Source: Clostridia bacterium
Lineage (GTDB): Bacteria; Bacillota; Clostridia; Oscillospirales; CAG-272
Reading direction: 5' to 3'
Length of the DNA stretch: 34,465 nucleotides
Assembly (NCBI GenBank): GCA_017453255.1
Contig: JAFTKN010000007.1
Span: 1 to 34,465 of the forward strand
The notes beneath the pieces are model-generated. The model was not told where the DNA came from, ran no database searches, and worked only from the letters and a program-made list of their open reading frames with translations. The translations under genes and the position numbers were made by a program. Each line of letters begins with the position of its first letter. Position 1 is the first letter of the stretch. This document shows positions 14,964 to 21,506 of this stretch, one piece after another.

Positions 14964-17246
14964 TTATCTTCTTTTGTGCTTATTAAAATAAGAGGACTTT
15001 TTCTTTTTTCTGTGGCTATCTTCCTTTTTTCTCTGCTTAGCACTGTCTTTCTTTACATAGCCTAAGTTCTCATTTTTTATATTGCTTTTCTGCGATGATT
15101 TGTCGCTAACAAGTGTAAAATTAACCTGTCTAAGACTAATATCAACGTCGGTTACACAAGCCTTAACCTGCATACCAAGGCGATAAACGGTTTTACCTCT
15201 TGATAAAATCTGATTCTCTCTGTCGTAGCTAAAGCCATTTCCTAAGCTCTCTATAGAAACTAGTCCTTGACAAAGCTTGTCAGTTTTTGCAAAAAAGCCA
15301 AAGGAGTTGACAGAGCAGATGACGCAGTCAAGCTCCTTGCCGATATGCTCCTTCATATATAGGCATTTATAAAGCTCCTCAATATCTCTTTCAGCGTGAA
15401 CAGCTCTTACCTCGTTGTCACTTGACATTTGTGCAGATATTGTAGCAAATTTCTCGTATGCACCAATATTTTGGTCAGAAATATCGCCACGCAAAAAAGC
15501 TTTTAGAATTCTATGCACGCTTAAATCTGGATAGCGTCTGATTGGTGAGGTGAAGTGACAATAATATTCAGTATTTAAACCAAAGTGGCTTTTTTGTAGG
15601 CTCGAATATCTTGCTTTCATGAGTGAACGCAAAAGAACACTTGATACGATAGATAAATGCCCCTTTTCCTCGCTATCCTTTAAAATCAAGGAAAGCTGTG
15701 AGGGAGTAATTGTGTTTTTAGCCCTGAGGGGAGATACGTCTATTCCTAAATTTCTTGCGAAAATAGCAAAGGAGCTTATTTTTTCTCTGTCTGGCTCATC
15801 GTGAACACGATAAACGCAAGGGATTTGTGCATTATACATAAAGGAGGCAACACCCTCATTAGCACAGAGCATAAATTGCTCGATGAGTCTTTCGCTTTCG
15901 CCTCTTTCACGCTTAACAATATCTAAAACACGCCCCTTATCATCTAAAACAATTTTGATTTCATCGCTTTCTAATTCCATTGCGCCCTTTTTCTCGCCCT
16001 TGTCCTTTAAAATGCGATAAAGCTCAAGCATGATTTTAAAGCTATCTATAACGCCCTCGTATTTACTATAAAACTCGCTTTCTGTGTCCTTTTCTATAAT
16101 GTCATTAAGCTCTGAATAAATGCCCTTAACCCTTGATTTAATAACGGAATTAAAAATTTCAGTTGATAAAATATTACCATAATTATCAAGAGTCATAAAA
16201 GCGGAAAGGGTAAGTCGCTCCTGTCCCTCGTTAAGAGAGCATATGCCGTTTGAAAGCTCCTTAGGAAGCATAGGTACAACCTTATCAGTAAAGTAAATGC
16301 TTGTACCCCTTTCAAAGGCCTCCTTGTCTAAGCTTGAAGCGTGTGTTACATAATGGGAAACGTCGGCAATGTGAACACCGAGAATATAGCCGTTTTCTGT
16401 TTTCTTTACAGAAATAGCATCATCAAGGTCCTTAGCCTCATAAGAGTCTATTGTAAAAATGACCTCGTTTCTTAAATCAAGCCTTCCTTTTATATTAATA
16501 GGCTCCTTTTCCTTTTCCCTTGCCTCGCAAAGAGCAGAGTCTGAAAAGGAAAGAGCAATTCCGTTTTCCTGCAAAATAGCAGTGTAATTAGCCTCAACAG
16601 AATCAGCCCTACCAAGATTGGAAATTACCTCACCTGTTGCAAAATCAAATTCGCTATTTGGATATTTGACGATTTTAACAACCACCTTATCCCCATTTTC
16701 GCTACCTAAAAGGCTTTTTTGTGGAATAGTGATTTTTAAGTGTATTCGTTCATTATCGGGCTCTAAATATGAAATAGTATTTCTTCCATTTCTATATATA
16801 ACAAGTGTGCCTATAATCGTTTTAATGCCTCGTTCGATTATAGAAACAACCTCAGCCTCGTTACCCTTGCCAAAATATTTTGAAAGCTTATCAAAGCGTC
16901 TTATTACAACAGTGTCAGAAAAAACTGCACCCTGTGTGAATTTTGGAGGTATAAAATACTCACCATTTTCAGTTGTTACAAATCCAAAATTACCCTTTGA
17001 TGAGGAAGAGAAGACACCCTTGAAAAGACCGACCTCGCTAGGCTTAGCTATCTTTCCCTTTTTAGTAAAGGCAATGTCTAAATTCTTTTCAAGGCGAGAA
17101 ATTGCTTTCCAAAAAACGCTCTCGTCCAAACCCTCGTATTCCTTATATTTGTATTTTATGTCCTCAAAAAGCATATTTGGAGTAAGAGGTATATAGTCAA
17201 TGCTACAAACCTCATTAATAATTAATTCTTCTAATTTATTAGCCAT
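14964..17246 (-). CDS. rnr: Ribonuclease R
   Basis: This 3'-to-5' exoribonuclease degrades structured RNA. The 760 residues show the standard order: an N-terminal winged-helix region, cold-shock domains (GVFSSSSKGNFGFVTTENGEYFI, about 75-97), and a catalytic RNB domain. The RNB domain includes the metal-binding FTIDSYEAKDLDDAISV (about 262-278) and HYCHFTSPIRRYPDL-type C-terminal motif (here YYCHFTSPIRRYPDL). An S1 domain and a very basic lysine/arginine-rich tail follow. GGAG precedes the start. The gene lies directly downstream of secG, the order common in Firmicutes, but a terminator separates them, so rnr is reached by readthrough or an unseen promoter. smpB, often next in this cluster, is absent. 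Confidence 0.95.
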   Translation of the reverse strand: MANKLEELIINEVCSIDYIPLTPNMLFEDIKYKYKEYEGLDESVFWKAISRLEKNLDIAFTKKGKIAKPSEVGLFKGVFSSSSKGNFGFVTTENGEYFIPPKFTQGAVFSDTVVIRRFDKLSKYFGKGNEAEVVSIIERGIKTIIGTLVIYRNGRNTISYLEPDNERIHLKITIPQKSLLGSENGDKVVVKIVKYPNSEFDFATGEVISNLGRADSVEANYTAILQENGIALSFSDSALCEAREKEKEPINIKGRLDLRNEVIFTIDSYEAKDLDDAISVKKTENGYILGVHIADVSHYVTHASSLDKEAFERGTSIYFTDKVVPMLPKELSNGICSLNEGQERLTLSAFMTLDNYGNILSTEIFNSVIKSRVKGIYSELNDIIEKDTESEFYSKYEGVIDSFKIMLELYRILKDKGEKKGAMELESDEIKIVLDDKGRVLDIVKRERGESERLIEQFMLCANEGVASFMYNAQIPCVYRVHDEPDREKISSFAIFARNLGIDVSPLRAKNTITPSQLSLILKDSEEKGHLSIVSSVLLRSLMKARYSSLQKSHFGLNTEYYCHFTSPIRRYPDLSVHRILKAFLRGDISDQNIGAYEKFATISAQMSSDNEVRAVHAERDIEELYKCLYMKEHIGKELDCVICSVNSFGFFAKTDKLCQGLVSIESLGNGFSYDRENQILSRGKTVYRLGMQVKACVTDVDISLRQVNFTLVSDKSSQKSNIKNENLGYVKKDSAKQRKKEDSHRKKKKSSYFNKHKRR

Positions 17247-17260
17247 ATTTTCTCCTATAT

Positions 17261-17293
17261 GAAAAAAACCGCTTTGGAAAATTCAAAGCGGTT
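17261..17293 (-). terminator. Terminator between secG and rnr
   Basis: A perfect 10-bp stem, AACCGCTTTG (17267-17276) with CAAAGCGGTT (17284-17293), is followed on the minus strand by eight T residues. The T run lies only a few bases upstream of the rnr binding site, so it likely attenuates secG-rnr readthrough. Confidence 0.85.
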
Positions 17294-17303
17294 AATTTGT
17301 AAG

Positions 17304-17840
17304 TTAAGCGAGTGGGTCAGCCGTCAATAGAGGAACGCCACCAGACATAGTAGCAAGCTGTGAAAGAACGCTATCTCTATAGTATTCTTGCCAATAAGCA
17401 ATATTAGCATAAGAATCAGCCAAGCGATCAAGACTATTTTTCTCAGCAGTAAGGGCTGAAAGGTCGTACTGTAATACATAAACCGCAAGCACGGCTATAA
17501 TGAATAAAACAACTACAACAATAGTAATAATGGCTAAGATTTTGCTCTTATCCTTACCTCTGTTTCTGCCATAGAATGTATCGGCAGAGCCACCTGTAAT
17601 AGTTCCTGAAAGTCCCTTTTGTGATTTATTGCTTTGAATAATAATAGCTACTATAAGAAACGCTGCAAAGCAAAGCAGAATTATACCAAAAATCAAAAAT
17701 GGTGTCTGCATCTCGCTAACGAGAGTCTGAATAGCAGAGTCCTTTGAGTCACGCCATGCGGCAGCCTCTTGACCATTTGCGTATGCCTCGTCGTATGCAA
17801 GCTGAAATTTGTCTCTTAGTGATTCAAGCTCGGTACGCAT
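17304..17840 (-). CDS. secG: Preprotein translocase subunit SecG with N- and C-terminal extensions
   Basis: SecG is the small accessory subunit of the SecYEG channel. The core is recognisable: TM1 about 47-69, loop with KSQKGLSGTITGG and SADTFYGRNRG (73-95; family pattern GLSGAFGGG...FGKRG), and TM2 about 100-123. Placement directly before rnr supports the call. The family is usually 70-85 residues, but this protein has 178. It has a 46-residue acidic, helix-prone N-terminal extension and a 55-residue C-terminal tail. An ideal AGGAGGT sits 5 bases before ATG 17840, whereas the internal Met44 has only a weak site, so the extension is real. By SecG topology both tails would face outside. Their role is unknown. 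Confidence 0.8.
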   Translation of the reverse strand: MRTELESLRDKFQLAYDEAYANGQEAAAWRDSKDSAIQTLVSEMQTPFLIFGIILLCFAAFLIVAIIIQSNKSQKGLSGTITGGSADTFYGRNRGKDKSKILAIITIVVVVLFIIAVLAVYVLQYDLSALTAEKNSLDRLADSYANIAYWQEYYRDSVLSQLATMSGGVPLLTADPLA

Positions 17841-17883
17841 TTTCTACCTCCTAAAAGAATAATAAGAAATTATAAGCGAAGAA

Positions 17884-17912
17884 ATTATAACACAAACAAA
17901 ACGAAAAATCAA
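17884..17912 (-). promoter_or_regulatory. Promoter of secG
   Basis: On the minus strand, TTGATT (17907-17912), 17 bases and TATAAT (17884-17889), about 40 bases before the start codon. Confidence 0.8.
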
Positions 17913-17998
17913 TAGCAAAATCAAAAAATTTTAAAAACTTTTCTAAAATAGCAAAAAACATATTAAAATTTATCTGTTTTGGATAATTTGTCCAATTT

Positions 17999-19456
17999 TT
18001 AATAAACACAAAGGTGAAGCTCGTTGTTTTCAAAAATCATATTGCTTTTTGATATATTATTGAAATCCTTGCTCGAAAAATATTCATAATAACTTGATTT
18101 GTTTTCGATTTTTTCAAAGTGTCTATCTAAAATCAAGCTAAGATGGCTAACATCGCACCAGCTTCTTGTTAAGGCACGCACGTTACAGCTTGGTATGTAG
18201 ATTGTACCATCAAAGCCACTTTTTACGCTTGAATCAAAATAGATAGAAATTTTGGTAATTTTATTACCAGTTTCCTTTTCGTATTCAGAAATAAGCTCTC
18301 CAATCGCTAATGCGTCCTGTCTATCCCTATCGTTTGTAATGTGCCTGCTAAAGAAAAAGGCGTGACAGAGCATTATAGTTATCGTAAGCAGACAAGCTAC
18401 TAAGGGAAATAGCCACGTGGAACGAGGCTTTTTTTCTGTAGGTGTAATTTTATAGGTATAGAGAATAGGAATAGTGCCTATAAGAGTACCAACTGGGTAC
18501 GCATATCTTAGTGTAAACCATACATGCTCAGGTAGAGAAAAGACACAGGGTGCACTTATTGCACAAAGCGTGCCTATTATAAGAAAGGAGTATCTTAAGA
18601 TAGAAACTAATGAATCCTTAGTAAATGCCTTACCTGTTTTTTTCTTGTAATAGAAAAGAATACAGGAAACAAGAATTGTGAAAACAAAAGCATATACTAA
18701 AAGAAGTGGAGCAAAATTAAGACCAAAGGTCAAAAGCTTAAAAATATTTTTTAGGTTTATACCACTTTCCATTCTCAATGTCATATCAAAGGACTTCATA
18801 ACAATAAAGTTACAAAATGTACCAAAGCCATAAACGGAAACTGCAAGCAGAGTGTTAATTGCAATTTTCTTAATATCCCTTGAGTAAATTAGAATAAAGG
18901 GAAGAACAAGAGATGCAAAAAGAGCACAAAGTGGTTGATAGGTAAAAGCACAAATTGCCAGAAGTGGATATGCAAATAAAAGATAAATGCGCTTGCCCTG
19001 TAAGAACAAAACAAAGCATTTTGTGCACAAAACGGCAATAAATATGCCAAGGGCAAAAAATCCCTTTTCTATGAACAGAAAATACTCAATGCTCATAGGA
19101 TTTAGTATAGTTAATGCACTTATAAGAAACGCAAATGAATTTGACATATGATTTTTTACAATTCCATAAAGCAACGCAATAGAAAGGGATAGAAAAATCA
19201 AGGTCATTACAAATGAAATATAATAAAAGCCTGTGATATTTGCGCCCATAAGCTCGAAAAGCCTTGCGAAGGCGTAGATAAGAAGCCTACCGTTATAAAT
19301 CATAGCACCTGTAACTCCACCAAGACCGTTGTGCAGAGCAAAATGGTAGGTGTCGGTTGAATATTCAACCTTGAAAAGAGGATAGGCACAGATTAAAACA
19401 AGAGCAAGTGATAGAGCATAGGGGAATATACTGCTTTTTTTAAGTTTACTAAGCAT
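17999..19456 (-). CDS. Polytopic membrane protein, GT-C glycosyltransferase-like (GtrII-like)
   Basis: The 485-residue protein has about 11 to 12 membrane helices and a soluble C-terminal domain of about 110 residues. The first external loop contains EYSTDTYHFALHNGLGG (about 31-47) followed by NGRLLIYAFARLFELMG, resembling the GtrII/GT-C layout. In that layout an acidic motif after TM1 serves catalysis with a lipid-linked sugar donor. The C-terminal part (ITKISIYFDSSV...) looks like a small alpha/beta domain. AAGGAG precedes the start and the gene has its own strong promoter. GtrII-family proteins glycosylate cell-surface polymers, but the donor and acceptor are not known here. Other O-antigen or EpsG-like membrane proteins remain possible. 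Confidence 0.6.
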   Translation of the reverse strand: MLSKLKKSSIFPYALSLALVLICAYPLFKVEYSTDTYHFALHNGLGGVTGAMIYNGRLLIYAFARLFELMGANITGFYYISFVMTLIFLSLSIALLYGIVKNHMSNSFAFLISALTILNPMSIEYFLFIEKGFFALGIFIAVLCTKCFVLFLQGKRIYLLFAYPLLAICAFTYQPLCALFASLVLPFILIYSRDIKKIAINTLLAVSVYGFGTFCNFIVMKSFDMTLRMESGINLKNIFKLLTFGLNFAPLLLVYAFVFTILVSCILFYYKKKTGKAFTKDSLVSILRYSFLIIGTLCAISAPCVFSLPEHVWFTLRYAYPVGTLIGTIPILYTYKITPTEKKPRSTWLFPLVACLLTITIMLCHAFFFSRHITNDRDRQDALAIGELISEYEKETGNKITKISIYFDSSVKSGFDGTIYIPSCNVRALTRSWCDVSHLSLILDRHFEKIENKSSYYEYFSSKDFNNISKSNMIFENNELHLCVY

Positions 19457-19492
19457 AAAATTCTCCTTAGCAGATTGCTACATACTATTAAA

Positions 19493-19521
19493 ATTTTAGC
19501 ACATATTTTTGTAGGTGTCAA
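19493..19521 (-). promoter_or_regulatory. Promoter of the GtrII-like gene
   Basis: On the minus strand, TTGACA (19516-19521), 17 bases and TAAAAT (19493-19498), about 37 bases from the start. Confidence 0.78.
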
Positions 19522-19554
19522 TAAAATAAAAGAGAGCAAATAGCTTGCTCTCTT
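19522..19554 (-). terminator. Terminator of the glyA-Fur operon
   Basis: The stem AAGAGAGCAA with TTGCTCTCTT (19530-19554) is followed on the minus strand by TTTATTTTAT. The tract abuts the -35 box of the next gene's promoter. Confidence 0.8.
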
Positions 19555-19605
19555 AGTCTTGCGCAAATTGAATCGCGTGGCTTTATGCTGGTTCGTTCCA
19601 CTCAG

Positions 19606-20007
19606 TCAGGCATCTTTACAGTCTTCACACTTACCATAAATCACAGTTTTTCCTGTGCTTATTGTAAAGCCGTGATGGGAAAGTATATGCTTTTCCATAT
19701 CCTCAAGGAATTCGCAATCAAGGTGAATAAGCTTGCCACAGCCTAAGCATTTTAGGTGAAAATGCTGATGACATTCTGCTTGAGAAATATATTGATAGCA
19801 AGCGCCACCCCCATCACCAATCGTCATTTTTCTGACCAAGCCGTCCTTTTCCAGCTTATCGAGTGTGCGATAAACAGTAGCAGAGCCAACCGAGATATTC
19901 ATTTCCTTAAGATGAGCAATAATCTCAGAGGCAGAAACATGGTCAGATGTAGTCTTTAGAAAATTGGTAATTGCATCACGTTGCTTTGTTGAATATTGAC
20001 CTCTCAT
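19606..20007 (-). CDS. Fur-family metal- or peroxide-responsive regulator
   Basis: The 133-residue protein has a winged helix ([35 protein letters not shown], about 26-60) and the Fur dimerisation domain. The latter carries the His-rich HQHFHLKC, then CLGC (about 86-89) and CEDC (about 128-131), which form the structural zinc site of Fur, PerR and Zur. The sensed metal cannot be told from sequence by eye. The start codon overlaps the glyA stop as ATGA, and there is no convincing separate promoter, so the gene is probably translated by coupling from glyA mRNA. The operon ends at the following terminator. In a Clostridia host, PerR, Zur and Fur are all plausible. Confidence 0.88.
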   Translation of the reverse strand: MRGQYSTKQRDAITNFLKTTSDHVSASEIIAHLKEMNISVGSATVYRTLDKLEKDGLVRKMTIGDGGGACYQYISQAECHQHFHLKCLGCGKLIHLDCEFLEDMEKHILSHHGFTISTGKTVIYGKCEDCKDA

Positions 20008-21245
20008 TGATAAATAGGATACTTGTCGCAGATTTTTGTAACCTCTTGTCTTATGTAATCTGCCTTTTCCTCAAATTCAGTTGCACAAAGCTTAATAAGC
20101 TTGCCAAGCACAACCATATCCTCCTCCTTAAGACCTCTTGAGGTAACAGCAGGAGTACCAATTCTTACGCCACTTGTAACAAATGGCTTTTCTGGGTCGT
20201 TTGGAATAGCATTTTTATTAACTGTAATGTAGCATTCGTCAAGTCTTTTTTCAAGCTCCTTACCAGTAATCTTGAATGGACGCAGGTCAAGAAGCATAAG
20301 GTGATTATCAGTACCACCAGAAACTAAGTCAAAGCCCTCGCTAAGAAGAGTATCAGCAAGCACCTTAGCATTTTTAACGATTTGAGCCTGATATTCCTTA
20401 AATTCTGGCTTAAGAGCCTCGCCAAAGCAAACAGCCTTAGATGCAATAGTGTGCATAAGTGGTCCACCCTGTGTGCCTGGGAAGATTGCCTTGTCGATAG
20501 CCTTAGCAAGCTCCTGACGACAGAGAATAAGTCCACCACGTGGTCCTCTTAATGTTTTATGTGTAGTAGTTGTAACAATATCAGCATATGGAACAGGAGA
20601 TGGATGAAGACCAGCAGCAACTAAGCCAGCAATATGAGCCATATCAACCATAAAGTAAGCACCGATTTCCTTAGCAATCTTAGAAATTCTTTCAAAATCA
20701 ATGGTTCTTGGATAAGCTGAAGCACCAGCAACGATAAGCTTAGGCATATTTTCCTTAGCAATTTTTTCAAGCTCATCGTAATCAATAAAGCCGTTTTCAT
20801 TTACTCCATAAGGAACAAAGTTGAAATAGCTACCTGACATATTAACAGGGCTACCATGTGTTAGGTGACCACCATGAGCCAAATTCATGCCAAGAACAGT
20901 ATCGCCAGGCTTCAAAAGTGCAAAGTAAACAGCTGTATTAGCCTGTGCACCACTATGTGGCTGAACATTTGCGTGCTCAGCACCGAAGAGCTTACAAGCT
21001 CTCTCAATAGCTATCTTCTCAACCACGTCAACACATTCACAGCCACCATAATATCTTTTTTCAGGATAACCCTCAGCATACTTGTTTGTAAGTGGAGTAC
21101 CCATAGCAATCATAACAGCCTCGGAAACAAGGTTTTCAGATGCGATAAGCTCAAGACCACGTCTTTGTCTTTTAAGCTCACCTTCAACGCCTGATGCAAC
21201 CTCGCTATCGAAGTCCTTAAGTCTTTCAATAATTTTGTTTACCAT
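20004..21245 (-). CDS. glyA: Serine hydroxymethyltransferase
   Basis: GlyA converts serine and tetrahydrofolate to glycine and methylene-tetrahydrofolate, using PLP. The 413-residue protein begins with the family pattern [19 protein letters not shown] (about 20-38). It also has [28 protein letters not shown], the PLP-binding region [13 protein letters not shown], and the Schiff-base lysine in [14 protein letters not shown]. The C-terminal [12 protein letters not shown] motif is intact. ATG at 21245 is chosen because AAGGAG precedes it; the longer frame lacks one. Length is normal. It is cotranscribed with a Fur-family gene overlapping its stop codon by four bases. Confidence 0.96.
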   Translation of the reverse strand: MVNKIIERLKDFDSEVASGVEGELKRQRRGLELIASENLVSEAVMIAMGTPLTNKYAEGYPEKRYYGGCECVDVVEKIAIERACKLFGAEHANVQPHSGAQANTAVYFALLKPGDTVLGMNLAHGGHLTHGSPVNMSGSYFNFVPYGVNENGFIDYDELEKIAKENMPKLIVAGASAYPRTIDFERISKIAKEIGAYFMVDMAHIAGLVAAGLHPSPVPYADIVTTTTHKTLRGPRGGLILCRQELAKAIDKAIFPGTQGGPLMHTIASKAVCFGEALKPEFKEYQAQIVKNAKVLADTLLSEGFDLVSGGTDNHLMLLDLRPFKITGKELEKRLDECYITVNKNAIPNDPEKPFVTSGVRIGTPAVTSRGLKEEDMVVLGKLIKLCATEFEEKADYIRQEVTKICDKYPIYQ

Positions 21246-21282
21246 TTTAAATCTCCTTGCAAATAACAAATTTTACTATTTT

Positions 21283-21311
21283 AGTATATCTTAAATTCAC
21301 CTAAAAATCAA
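21283..21311 (-). promoter_or_regulatory. Promoter of the glyA-Fur operon
   Basis: On the minus strand, TTGATT (21306-21311), 17 bases and TATACT (21283-21288), about 38 bases upstream of glyA. Confidence 0.75.
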
Positions 21312-21437
21312 TACTGAATTTTTGTGTAAAGAAGTAAAAAAATCAAAATTCAAAAAAAAGAAGGCTCAAAAACAGCCGAAAATACAAAAATCCTCGACAG
21401 AGTGTATGATTTTTTTAAAAAATTAGTAAAAAAATTA

Positions 21438-21466
21438 TTGACAAAAAAATTACTGTGTTGTATAAT
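21438..21466 (+). promoter_or_regulatory. Perfect consensus sigma-A promoter of the uL15-like gene
   Basis: TTGACA (21438-21443), exactly 17 bases, and TATAAT (21461-21466). Both hexamers match consensus exactly and GGAGGA precedes the gene's ATG, so strong expression is expected. Confidence 0.9.
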
Positions 21467-21506
21467 TGAAGTACAAAATACAGTAAAAATATAGTGGAGG
21501 AAAAAG

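Noticed and set aside
17851..18033. Short minus-strand open frame between secG and the GtrII-like gene
   Set aside because: It covers the secG promoter, is very AT-rich and Phe-rich, and has no binding site.
19560..19605. GGTTCGTTCC-like stretch suggesting a tRNA T-arm
   Set aside because: No acceptor, D-arm or anticodon stem can be built around it.
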